Source: an uncultured Candidatus Melainabacteria bacterium
GTDB lineage: Bacteria; Cyanobacteriota; Vampirovibrionia; Gastranaerophilales; Gastranaerophilaceae
NCBI GenBank assembly: GCA_934692625.1
Contig: CAKUUC010000017.1
Span: 1 to 44,600, forward strand
DNA: 44,600 nt
Direction of reading: 5' to 3'
Notes under the pieces: generated by a model
Seen by the model: only the letters and a program-made list of their open reading frames with translations
Databases searched by the model: none
Told to the model about the DNA's origin: nothing
Program-made: the position numbers and the translations under genes
Part shown: one piece after another, positions 10,501 through 15,630 of the stretch
Position numbering within the stretch: position 1 is the first letter of the stretch
Layout of the letters: each line of letters opens with the position of its first letter

Positions 10501-12003
10501 AATGGTTCAACATTGACGATTGCTGATCCAAGTTCTGGTGTTACAGGCGGTGCTTTGTCAATTGACGATACTTCAAAATTGTACTATATGTCAACAACAG
10601 GTATGAACCAAACAACTGACAAGATTAGCTTGGCAACATCTGGTTATGTTGATTTGATGAACGGAAAAGCAACTAAGAATGTAATTGACAGTTTGGTTGT
10701 TAATAACGGTAAAGATGGCGATGGTCAGGCTGATTTCGCAATTGATATCAGTGCTAGATCTTCAGATGACCATAAAACAGATGTTATCAAAGCAAATACG
10801 ATTAGCGTTTCTACAAAAGGTGAAACAGGTGTAATCAATATTTCAGACTTTGGTTTCCAAGGTGATTTGACTGGTGATGGTGCTCCAATTTCTAAACATA
10901 TCAGATTAGGTAAGATTTTTGATTCTGATAAGATTGGTGAAGAAGTTAAATTCACAAGTACAGATAAAGAAATTGCTACTCCAATCGGTAACTACAGATT
11001 GAATGCTTCGTCTGCAAATGACGGTAATTATTCATTAGATTTGACAAGTTTTAATCCTCAAGTATTCAGAGGTCAAGTAGCAACGGCTGCTTCTTACTTG
11101 AACCAGTTGACGGTTAACGATTCATTGTTCAATAAGGCGCAAATCAGAAGATATAGCCCAAGTTATGGCGATATGTTCAGAAACAGAACTGCTTTAGTTG
11201 AAGGTATTGCAAGTTATGACAGAACTTTGAGAGAAAGTGAAGTTTGGACGGAAGCTATCGGTAACTTTGAAACATTTAAGTTTAATCATGACTTAGACAA
11301 AGTTCGTAACAATTCTTGGGGCTTTATTGTTGGTAGTGACTTTGGTGTTAAACGTCTAAGACGTGGTTGGTCTTGGGTTCCAACCGGTTACATCGCATAT
11401 ACTGGCGGACACCAAACATTCAATAAAGTTAGTGCAGATGAAAATGGCGCACAAATCGGTTTCATGTCTAGTTGGATGAAGGGTAAATTCATTGAAACAG
11501 CCTTGATTAACGGTGGTATCTATGGAACTGATATGAGTGTTGCTAATTCTTCTGAACGTGCATTTGGCTACTTCGCAGGTTTGGCAAGTAAGACGGCTTA
11601 TGACATTCAGGTTACTCACGACTTCAAGATTCAACCTGCGTTGACATTGTCTTATAACATGTTTGGTAAACAAAATTATCACAGTGACTACGGTGATATG
11701 CACATGAAGAGCGGTTTCTTGAACGGCTTCAATATTGCTCCGAATATCAATTTTATCTTGCAAAAAGAAACTTGGAGCGCTTATGCTCAAGTATCTTATG
11801 CTTGGAACATCTTTGGCGGTTTGAATGGTAGAGCGGGTGATGTTTCATTGTCATCAGTTCACTTGGCAGAAGGTTATGTTCAATATGCATTGGGTATGAC
11901 AAAATCATTCTCTGACAGATTGGATATGTATGCTCAAGCAACGTTCAGAAATCTTGGTAGAACCGGTGTTGTATGTCAAGGTGGTTTGAACTGGAGATTG
12001 TAA
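1522..12003 (+). CDS. giant autotransporter adhesin (type Va secretion) with modular repeat passenger, 3,493 aa
   Basis: A surface protein predicted to secrete its own passenger through a C-terminal outer-membrane beta-barrel. Residues 1-27 are a signal peptide (RKIRR, hydrophobic core, cleavage after VRA). The passenger, about residues 150-3000, is almost entirely Gly/Ser/Thr/Asn/Asp repeats: 22 modules of roughly 99 residues, each opening with a QTGG-like motif and carrying FDLNN, ISGG, NSTLNVTGG and SDTWNG-like signatures. This fits a right-handed beta-solenoid. Four modules contain expanded runs of a 20-residue unit. Residues ~3240-3493 resemble an autotransporter barrel: amphipathic strands with alternating aromatics, ending GGLNWRL. 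No protease triad or lipase motif is recognisable, so adhesion or aggregation is the likely role. It has its own promoter and is monocistronic. The surface location and type V mechanism are family knowledge; the ligand is unknown. Confidence 0.85.
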   Translation: MQRKIRRLLTIAACATLLGGTADSVRAADSPSIYGTLVDVIAGTLYANGVDGSTGAVYDIHDNPQWFAGGKNTLYIHGAGNLIVHDYTTSSVTNGLLIATGGSVTANNGTLTIAGNSFIRRDVTLSVLQDATLAITGGEVLMNSGDTLNGKLTLSSGLLEFDNFNRNSSTTSSITQTGGTMTITGTGMDFASDKDSITGGTVNVGQNAASGSLDVSHGYVSSGATVNIFENSSLNVKGGNVSLDSGDTWRGDVSMSSGELKLDGASKTYNGTYKQTGGDLLVTGDSFDLNNSADTISGGDVYIGDGSKTGTMSVTEGTIESGALMNVGAGSTLKVSGGNVSLDNKDIINGNLNIDNGTLNLNNVEKSMSSSFIQNGGTTNVTGDSFVLNNTNDAINNGNLNVGSDSGSGSLTLRGGSIASETDINIANGSTIDVKSGSMSLDSNDTWAGKVTVQGGTVNIKNTDKTGSLIQSDGTINITGNVFDLNNSSDKLDGGTLNIGNGTTSSTLLVSKGTITKNEDVVINTNSNLNVTGGDVTLDSTDTWNGHVGISDGKLTLDEATKSKDGVFSQTGGSTTILGRTFDLNNDLDYVDSGNFTIGNGTSSSKLTISEGAVASGAKVNLTKNATVDVTGGDFVLDSDDTWAGNLSISDGTVKLNGISKAQEGTFTQTGGTTTIAGSGLDFNNSEDLVSGGLLQIGNGTATDLTLSQGTIASGADVNINKNATVNVNGGNLYLDANDTWYGDVNLNNGGYMNINGANKNALGKLVQSGGNLDITSSRFDLNNAGDKISGGTLTVGSSSNSTILEVSEGSIDESANVKLTSNSYIGVTGNGKVTLDASDTWNGGVEVNGGSLALIGINNKNGVLSQFKGTTTVTGTGLTLDDSNDHISGGTFNIGDGGTLSDVTVSKGKITEDATVNITNNSTLTVKGSGNVALGSTSTIDGNIDVAGGTFSVDSVKKSTNSNFTQSAGVTTIKGTGFDLNNSKDSISGGTFNVGDGTVASEVTISKGIIQSSAVTNINSNGKLNIAGGTVSLGSDDTYNGEINMSSGILDLKSVTKGEDGVFNQTGGVTTITGTSFGLDNAYDSVTGGTLNVGNGTVGTTVSVAGGSITSAATTNINRNATLNISGVGNVALDKYDKVDGNITMSGGMLSLDNVTKNEQGSFIQSAGSTTVTGTGFDLNNYQDSITGGSLKIGDGNVNSDFTISEGTVAKDVRIDLSQNASLNVAGGTLAFDNKDKWNGDINMNGGSLTFDNIEDKNGKFTQKKGTTTVIGKGLDLNQTGDNVSGGTFNIGDGKTASDLTVSKGTIGGDTTLNLNESSKLKITGGNVTFNEEGSINGDIKISDGSLTLDNIGKNANSTLTETGGVITVTGDKFDLNNENDKISHGYFILGNGSDESEMKVSKGTIGKDATTIISKNSTMNITGGNVSLDKATDTLDGNLNMSSGKLSLDSMTKSSDSTFTQTGGDTKITGNGFSLNNKNDKISGGTVSVGGSVAGSSLGIDGGTISGSTTTVTVDNGSSIDMSTGSITDGATISFRDNSSFTMDEGTISDKATIDLKDNSKMTMNKGTITNDATVNVTNSSSMDIKQGIISDGATINVDREGVISMDNGAIKSGATLNVSDTGIFNMKNGNITKNSTINLDDRAVMNMDNGMVDEGANLNLNSQSKLNFKGGEITKDANVNLTEHATINQTGGKLTMDSSDNYAGTINLEAGSLALVGIKKSSTGVLKQTGGETRVTGTGFDLNNTADSITGGSLIVGDVNDISKMTVSNGTITKDADVTIVKDSTLNLNGGNLTLDSNDKLEGNLDVTLGRLTLDNASKSQFGKFTQSGGETFIEGTGFDLNNEDDNISGGKITIGANTANSDLTLSEGKISGSANVRVKNNSSLNVSGGSIADGATIKVEDSSAVSMSDGEITNKSNLTFKDNSKMTMSGGEVSDNASLNFEDNSSFNMNNGTIKNNAKVNVTENSSFTMDKGKLTSNAELNVSNEGLFNMNGGIVSDDATINLEHESTMNMAGGVIKSGATLNVSDTSSVNMTDGNITKNATVNLADRGQFNMSGGTFNDGATLNIDDQGVFNISDGILDSDATMVISEQGKVNQSGGTVRLDKNDTFAGDYNMSGGSLDLIGVTKKESGEFKQTGGDTLITGETFDLNNSADKITGGSLTIGTADDPSSLTISKGSVGSDVTTNLVKDSTIYVKGGKLALDSNDTVNGNIKISKGNVKLDSVTKGKFGTFTQTDGTTEITGKGFDLNNEDDIISGGLVRVGGEVADSELNISEGTISSSAVVKVDNGSSVNLNGGKVTSGATVSLKDTSKFNMSKGEISDKAHLTFNDSSQMNMSNGDITNNAILDFNDSSQMTMTDGTIDKNSVLNFKDDSGFTMSSGEITENAQVNLEDNAKMKMTDGEISSGATITLKDKSDFQMNSSTISDNAVVNMNNESTMTVTDGKIATGATVNMDDYSKLTIDGGAITDEAVVNLNDRTSLTLNSGTISDDATINLKDASSMNIENEGIVDASAIINIGNRATVNQNGGKMTLNNGDTYNGKLNMAGGDLIIKDISKSESGVFNQTGGTTTILDTKFAMNNEEDRVAGGTLNIGTVADPATFTVARGTVYKDASVNVEKGSTMEITGGTVILDGATDDLRGSLAMSNGTLVLDSMTNKHAEGTFTQTGGTTLVKGNGFTMNNDNDVISGGVVGIGGDTAGSDLTMEKGTIKGTDTKIYIDNGSKLDVAGGYVTDGAQVVASDTSSVTVSGGIVNNDAKIYLTDNSTLDVTDGDVELSAYINLGENATLNQSGGKVALSGTSDVVAGSINLSGGELSLTDVNKTTTDNVTYNQTDGTANLENSKLVLATPASKISGGAVTLKNSVLDVNNSSENKSDLSMEASDFKVRKGNSYTITGGDVDKESTITVEKNATLGIDGEDAVVRLDGNNDVITGNLVVSNGTLYISDDLTKVTNSEGNYIQNGGNVTLDDSRLTLETSGSKIASGSMALKNGSTLTIADPSSGVTGGALSIDDTSKLYYMSTTGMNQTTDKISLATSGYVDLMNGKATKNVIDSLVVNNGKDGDGQADFAIDISARSSDDHKTDVIKANTISVSTKGETGVINISDFGFQGDLTGDGAPISKHIRLGKIFDSDKIGEEVKFTSTDKEIATPIGNYRLNASSANDGNYSLDLTSFNPQVFRGQVATAASYLNQLTVNDSLFNKAQIRRYSPSYGDMFRNRTALVEGIASYDRTLRESEVWTEAIGNFETFKFNHDLDKVRNNSWGFIVGSDFGVKRLRRGWSWVPTGYIAYTGGHQTFNKVSADENGAQIGFMSSWMKGKFIETALINGGIYGTDMSVANSSERAFGYFAGLASKTAYDIQVTHDFKIQPALTLSYNMFGKQNYHSDYGDMHMKSGFLNGFNIAPNINFILQKETWSAYAQVSYAWNIFGGLNGRAGDVSLSSVHLAEGYVQYALGMTKSFSDRLDMYAQATFRNLGRTGVVCQGGLNWRL
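6040..6605 (+). repeat. short-unit array A: about 9 copies of a 20-residue (60-bp) unit
   Basis: Units follow the pattern G-x-I-x-x-x-A-T-[VI]-N-[VL]-x-x-x-S-x-[FM]-x-M-x, for example GTISDKATIDLKDNSKMTMN. The array lies inside one 99-residue module, after its SxGTI motif, and rejoins the module at GKLTMDSSDNY. Confidence 0.8.
7135..7820 (+). repeat. short-unit array B: about 11 copies of the 20-residue unit
   Basis: Same unit as array A, running from GKISGSANVRV to the unit ending VNQSG, then rejoining the long module at GTVRLDKNDT. Copies are about 60 bp with no interruptions. Confidence 0.8.
8360..9115 (+). repeat. short-unit array C: about 12 copies of the 20-residue unit
   Basis: The longest run, from GTISSSAVVKV to the unit ending VNQNG, rejoining at GKMTLNNGDT. 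One unit near the end carries an extra residue. Confidence 0.8.
9655..9912 (+). repeat. short-unit array D: about 4 copies of the 20-residue unit
   Basis: Four units from GTIKGTDTKIY to the unit ending LNQSG, then GKVAL of the long module. It is the shortest of the four expansions. Confidence 0.7.
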
Positions 12004-12104
12004 TAAATTAAATATAAACGGGTAAGTTTCTTGTATTGTCTAACTTGTCGCAAAGTTTCACTGGCTTGCTCGTTTATTATTTTGTGAAAATTTGAGTGAA
12101 AATT

Positions 12105-12127
12105 TATAGTATCAATTGGATACTATA
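12105..12127. promoter_or_regulatory. 9-bp perfect inverted repeat upstream of the VSFGGT protein gene
   Basis: TATAGTATC and GATACTATA are exact reverse complements around a 5-base centre, AATTG. No U-tract follows on either side. It lies 115 bp before the next start codon and shares the ATAGT/ACTAT half-site with the palindrome at 477-496. A regulator site is possible. The rest of the 239-bp gap (12004-12242) shows only a weak ATAAACG / CGTTTAT pairing and an AT-rich stretch before the ribosome site. Confidence 0.3.
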
Positions 12128-12242
12128 CAAAAATTGGCAAAGTCCTCTGGTATATTGCTTTTACAGAATTTGTTAAAAATAACGCAAATTTTATTTTTAC
12201 GTGCGTTATATATATTAGTTTTGTATACAAAAAGGAGAAAAT

Positions 12243-12953
12243 ATGAATTCAATATCTAATAATAACGTGTCTTTTGGCGGTACATTTGTTATAAATTACA
12301 AAAAATCAATCCCTGGAATGCGAGAAGGTTTTGAAAAGGCAATTGGCAATCATAGACGTATAATTTTTGATGGATTTAACGGCAAAAAAGATACTGTTTT
12401 GTATGTGTTAAGAAACTGCAAAGATTATGATGCTGCAACATTTTTAAAGACTAATAATAAACGATTCAAATATATGCCTGATGTTGATACAAAAGCACGA
12501 TTTGAAACGTTGGAAGAGGCTGAAAAATATATTTCTGATAATAATCCTACGGTTATTTCTAAAATTAAAGATTTGATGAGTTATGTAGCAGAAAATAGAA
12601 TAAAACAAAAAGCAAATTACAGACGCCCAATTAATGAGTATATTTTTAAAAGATTTGGAATTACAAGTGACGAAGTTACCAGATCGAAAGATTCTCGAGG
12701 TATCGTTTTATATCGTGATAAAAAGACAGGTAAAGCAAGGGTGCAAATATCTCCATTTAACGAGAATGGAACTTACTTTGTCAGGGTAAAAGATAGTACT
12801 TATCCTTATGATATTTCTCGTTATGCAGTTGATAAAGACGGAAATTTTTTGCATAAGTTTGAGACACCGGAAGAAATAAATACGTTTAAAGAAAAGTTTG
12901 AAGCCGCTTGGCGTTTTCTTTGTAATCCGGAAAAATTTACGAAAAAGTTTTAA
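12243..12953 (+). CDS. hypothetical protein with VSFGGT N-terminal motif, 236 aa
   Basis: Not recognised as a known family. The start has a strong ribosome site (AAGGAG six bases before the ATG). After a short polar N-terminus (NNNVSFGGTFVIN) the protein is basic and charged, mixed alpha/beta, with no signal peptide or membrane helix. The C-terminal third (residues ~140-235: SKDSRGIVLYRDKKTGKARV, then YDISRYAVDKDGNFL and FETPEEINTFKEK) looks like a compact beta-rich domain. The short N-terminal VSFGG motif recalls the VTFRAN motif of the protein at 26403-27551; such short shared N-termini on otherwise unrelated proteins are a trait I associate with Gastranaerophilales. Function unknown; a cytosolic location is inferred only from the lack of export signals. 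Confidence 0.75.
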   Translation: MNSISNNNVSFGGTFVINYKKSIPGMREGFEKAIGNHRRIIFDGFNGKKDTVLYVLRNCKDYDAATFLKTNNKRFKYMPDVDTKARFETLEEAEKYISDNNPTVISKIKDLMSYVAENRIKQKANYRRPINEYIFKRFGITSDEVTRSKDSRGIVLYRDKKTGKARVQISPFNENGTYFVRVKDSTYPYDISRYAVDKDGNFLHKFETPEEINTFKEKFEAAWRFLCNPEKFTKKF

Positions 12954-12965
12954 TTTACTAAATAA

Positions 12966-12995
12966 AAAGACTTGGAAGAAATTATCCAAGTCTTT
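12966..12995. terminator. bidirectional intrinsic terminator between convergent genes
   Basis: AAAGACTTGGA and TCCAAGTCTTT form a perfect 11-bp stem with an 8-base loop. A-rich sequence on the left and T-rich sequence on the right allow termination on both strands, serving the genes ending at 12953 (+) and 13003 (-). Confidence 0.85.
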
Positions 12996-13002
12996 CTACA
13001 TT

Positions 13003-14292
13003 TTATATAATTATTTGTCCGCCGACAATAATTCTGTGACTGTTTTTAGTGGCATCGTTTTGACAAAATACGTAATTTAAGAATATTTTAAACGCTTGTC
13101 CTTTTAAATAATAATTTATCCCTGCAGTGTATTCTCTTTTGTTGTTATGACGTTTGGTCTTATCAGGGTCAAATTCATCATAACGAGCGATTACTTCAAG
13201 TTTTTTTGTCACATGATAACCAAGAGTTACATACCAACCTTGTTGTCTTTTTTGGGTTAAACCTTGTCCGCCGTTTGAACCGTCCGCTACAGCGTATTCC
13301 ATTCTTGTCCAGAATTTTTTATAGGTATAACCGATGTAAGCGCCGCCTTGAAAGTAACTGATAGAGTTTCTGCTACCTGAAACGATACCGCCACCAGTTG
13401 TTAGTTTTCCGTATCTTCCGTCTGTTCTGCCTAGTGGTTTAAAGTTTACCCAACCGTCAAATTCAACCCCTGGCATAAATTCTGTAAACAAAGTATCAGA
13501 ACTGTAACCGCCCAAGTCGTAATCCATAAGTGAGTAATTTCCTTTTAATCTGACACCGACTTTTCTTATATTGGCCAAGTTTCTTGAAATTTGTGAACGG
13601 TTTGCAAGTGGTAATGTGTATGGAGATTGAGCACCTTCATAACCTACGCCGGTTCTGGAATTACCTATCAATAATGTGTGATGTGGAATTCTCTTTGTTT
13701 CGTAATAAATATCTTGCACGAACGGTTGGAAAAACGGAATATGTCTGTGTGTCGGGTCAAGCATTAAACGGAAATTATCTTTTCCACCACGCATTTTTGC
13801 ATCAATCAAGATGTTAATTAGGTTCACGTTAAACCTTGTATCGGTATCGCCTGATTCCGGTATGTTCGTTGTTGAATTCATTTGTGCAACAGCCCAAGCG
13901 TGAACACTTTCAACGGGTCCTTCTTCAAAATTTTTGGTTAATTGTTCTTTAAATAAAGATGACGGTGAGTCAGTATCTTCTATTTTTAAATTGTAAATAC
14001 TTTGAGCGGTTTCTGCAATTCCGCTAAACAGCCTGAAACGTTCACTTGTTGGCTCTGAAATTTGTGGAGCGGTTGGAATTTGTTGGGTTCGCTCAAAATT
14101 TTCAATGTCAGTTTCATTTATTGCAACTCTGTTAGTTATTTTGCTTTTTTCTTTTGCAGAATTATCTTGAACATTCAATGTGTGTTGCGTGAATGTTTCA
14201 TCAAATTCTAAGTTTACTTCGTCAAAGTCTTCGGCGAAAGTGTGAGGGGTATTTAGTAATATCAGAATTAAAATAAATAAAATCTTTTTCAT
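13003..14292 (-). CDS. outer-membrane porin, phosphate-selective porin O/P-like
   Basis: A 429-residue exported protein. The signal peptide is MKKILFILILILLNTPHTFA, cut before EDFDE. A charged N-terminal stretch (to about residue 130) precedes a domain rich in amphipathic strands with aromatic girdles. The late segment with ARYDEFDPDKT, AGINYYLKGQ and the very C-terminal strand are typical of porin O/P-like barrels. The role is inferred as passive uptake of small, perhaps anionic, solutes. An ATG at 14304 is in frame, but the start at 14292 gives a clean signal peptide and is preceded by GGA at 7 bases. A TATAAT at 14307-14312 would also start transcription close to 14300, making a very short leader. 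No operon partner: convergent with the gene on the left, and the focA terminator lies upstream. Confidence 0.65.
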   Translation of the reverse strand: MKKILFILILILLNTPHTFAEDFDEVNLEFDETFTQHTLNVQDNSAKEKSKITNRVAINETDIENFERTQQIPTAPQISEPTSERFRLFSGIAETAQSIYNLKIEDTDSPSSLFKEQLTKNFEEGPVESVHAWAVAQMNSTTNIPESGDTDTRFNVNLINILIDAKMRGGKDNFRLMLDPTHRHIPFFQPFVQDIYYETKRIPHHTLLIGNSRTGVGYEGAQSPYTLPLANRSQISRNLANIRKVGVRLKGNYSLMDYDLGGYSSDTLFTEFMPGVEFDGWVNFKPLGRTDGRYGKLTTGGGIVSGSRNSISYFQGGAYIGYTYKKFWTRMEYAVADGSNGGQGLTQKRQQGWYVTLGYHVTKKLEVIARYDEFDPDKTKRHNNKREYTAGINYYLKGQAFKIFLNYVFCQNDATKNSHRIIVGGQIII

Positions 14293-14306
14293 TTGAAAAT
14301 CCATTA

Positions 14307-14312
14307 ATTATA
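14307..14312 (-). promoter_or_regulatory. -10 box of the porin gene
   Basis: TATAAT on the minus strand, about 15-20 bases before the porin start codon, implying a leader of roughly a dozen bases or fewer. No good -35 box is seen. Confidence 0.3.
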
Positions 14313-14324
14313 TACATTGTAGTG

Positions 14325-14359
14325 AAAAAATAAGAAGCCGTTTTAAAAACGACTTCTTA
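14325..14359 (-). terminator. intrinsic terminator of focA
   Basis: On the minus strand TAAGAAGTCG pairs with CGGCTTCTTA (one G-U pair) around an A/T-rich loop and is followed by six U residues (plus-strand 14325-14330). It begins 14 bases after the focA stop. Confidence 0.85.
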
Positions 14360-14372
14360 TAAAGTTTTTTTA

Positions 14373-15239
14373 TTAGTCATTAATTTTATTGTTATTGTGG
14401 TCGTCTTTAAGGTATGCAATCCAGAACAATAATACAACAAATATCAATGCACCTACAACGTTACCGATAGTTACAGGTAACAAGTTGTTTAGGAAGAAGT
14501 GTCCCCAACTTAATGATGCAACGTCAGCACCAAGGTTAGAAGCGGCAACAACTTGAGGAACTGATTTTAGTAAAATTCCGCTCGGAATGAAGAACATATT
14601 TGCAACACTGTGTTCATATCCTGATGCAACGAATGTCATGATTGGGAAGAATATTGCAAATATTTTACCGATAACTCTTTTTGAACTTGTAGCCATCCAA
14701 ACAGCCAAACAAACTAACCAGTTACAAAGAACGCCTCTTGCAAATGCTTCTGCAAATGAAAGATTAACTTTCATGTGAGCGTTAGTTAAAGTATTTACAC
14801 CAACGTCAAATCCGTTGTTTTGGTATAATGCTGCGCAAAATACTAACAATGCCAATAACATTGAACCTACAAAGTTACCAACGTATACGATTGACCAACT
14901 TCTTAATAATTTTAACCAAGAAATTTTCTTTTCAAGAACTGAAAACATCATCATTACGTTACCGGTGAATAATTCAGCACCAGTCAATACAACCATCATA
15001 AGTCCTGCTGAGAACACCATTGCTCCGATTAGTTTTGCAAGACCCCAACCTAATGTTCCTGCAACACCTGATGTTACGGTCAAACTAACTTGAGCACCAA
15101 ATGCGATAAATGCACCGGCTGCGATTGCCAATACAAACATTTTTGATTTTCTGTATGCTGCTTTTACAGGCATAACTTTTTCTGAGAATCCGTGAGCTAC
15201 TTCGCTAGGTGCGATGCAATCTCTTGCTTCATCTGCCAT
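14373..15239 (-). CDS. focA: formate/nitrite transporter family channel (FocA/NirC-like)
   Basis: A 288-residue inner-membrane protein of the FNT family, which forms pentameric channels moving formate, nitrite or hydrosulfide with protons. Six hydrophobic segments are visible from residue 35 on. The family signatures GAELFTGN (87-94), NWLVCLAVW (173-181) and GYEHSVANM (207-215, with the central pore His at 210) are intact. Start: AAGGAG lies nine bases before the ATG. The gene has its own promoter at 15391-15418, a ~145-base structured leader and a strong terminator. It is divergent from the hydrogenase-like operon, which suggests a shared link to C1 or redox metabolism. The substrate cannot be fixed by sequence; formate is the favoured guess because of the neighbour, but nitrite or hydrosulfide remain possible. 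Confidence 0.88.
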   Translation of the reverse strand: MADEARDCIAPSEVAHGFSEKVMPVKAAYRKSKMFVLAIAAGAFIAFGAQVSLTVTSGVAGTLGWGLAKLIGAMVFSAGLMMVVLTGAELFTGNVMMMFSVLEKKISWLKLLRSWSIVYVGNFVGSMLLALLVFCAALYQNNGFDVGVNTLTNAHMKVNLSFAEAFARGVLCNWLVCLAVWMATSSKRVIGKIFAIFFPIMTFVASGYEHSVANMFFIPSGILLKSVPQVVAASNLGADVASLSWGHFFLNNLLPVTIGNVVGALIFVVLLFWIAYLKDDHNNNKIND

Positions 15240-15283
15240 TTTCTTAATCTCCTTTTTACTTCTACTATTCTTGTAAAATAACT

Positions 15284-15385
15284 AACCCCGAATTATTTAT
15301 AATTCGGTTGCGACTGGGCTTATTGGGCTCGGTACAATATTAATTCTTCAATTGTCCAAAAATTACAAAACCTTTCGGGGTCCGT
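15284..15385 (-). ncRNA. structured 5' leader of focA, candidate attenuator or riboswitch
   Basis: A relatively GC-rich islet inside a very AT-rich spacer. On the minus strand the RNA would begin near 15384 with GGACCCCGAAAGG. Its 5' segment ACCCCGAA (plus-strand 15374-15381) can pair with UUCGGGGU (15285-15292) to close the whole region. Alternatively the same 3' strand pairs locally in a 9-bp hairpin CCGAAUUAU / AUAAUUCGG (15288-15307), followed by a moderately U-rich run (GGUUAGUUAUUUU) like a weak terminator. The two structures exclude each other. The interior holds two AGCCCA repeats and an ACAAU/AUUGU helix. It does not match TPP, SAM, cobalamin, THF, ZTP, fluoride or c-di-GMP consensus cores as I recall them. 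Confidence 0.45.
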
Positions 15386-15390
15386 CTGAT

Positions 15391-15418
15391 ATTCTAGTAC
15401 GTAAAATTTTAATTTCAA
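15391..15418 (-). promoter_or_regulatory. focA promoter
   Basis: On the minus strand TTGAAA (15413-15418) and TAGAAT (15391-15396) are separated by 16 bases. The predicted start, about 15384, falls at the 5' edge of the structured leader. The whole 391-bp spacer 15240-15630 holds this promoter, the leader and the divergent operon's control region. Confidence 0.45.
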
Positions 15419-15486
15419 GATATATTGATTATTTTTTATAAAAATTTTTGAAAAATTTGTTAAAATTTATAATCACAAAAAGTTAC

Positions 15487-15515
15487 TTGACTTTGTATTA
15501 TGTTAGATTTACAAC
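15487..15515 (+). promoter_or_regulatory. candidate promoter of the hydrogenase-like operon
   Basis: TTGACT (15487-15492), a 17-base spacer and TACAAC (15510-15515). It would give a leader of about 110 bases. A second -10-like TATAAT at 15580-15585 lacks a -35 partner. Confidence 0.3.
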
Positions 15516-15575
15516 GGTAAACGGATAAAATTTATAACGGTTTGGCCCATATTTTTTAATAAAATTAGCGGTAAA
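15515..15575. promoter_or_regulatory. repeated CGG(T/A)TAAA-like motifs before the operon
   Basis: CGGTAAA occurs at 15515-15521 and 15569-15575, 54 bp apart. A related CGGATAAAATTTATAACGG occupies 15522-15540. Clustered copies beside the putative promoter suggest a binding site for an unknown regulator. Confidence 0.25.
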
Positions 15576-15630
15576 ATTTTATAATATTTTATTAATATAC
15601 AGTCCCGTATTAGATTAAGGTGGAGAATTT

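Noticed and set aside
1905..10955. Many long open frames on the minus strand inside the adhesin (for example 3288-3740, 5907-6470, 7008-7646)
   Set aside because: They mirror the repeat period of the plus-strand gene, are made of low-complexity Pro/Ser/Leu/Val sequence, lack ribosome sites and share no family features. They are shadows of a stop-poor repetitive gene.
12012..12077. ATAAACG ... CGTTTAT pairing after the adhesin stop as a terminator
   Set aside because: Only seven pairs around a loop of about 50 bases, with a poor T-run. Too weak to call.
12708..13080. Frames at 12708-12989 (-) and 12898-13080 (+)
   Set aside because: They run through the bidirectional terminator and overlap well-supported genes in other frames.
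15541..15560. TTGGCCCATATTTTTT as a sigma-54 promoter, by analogy with enteric hyf/hyc operons
   Set aside because: The GG half is present but the downstream GC dinucleotide of the -12 element is missing.
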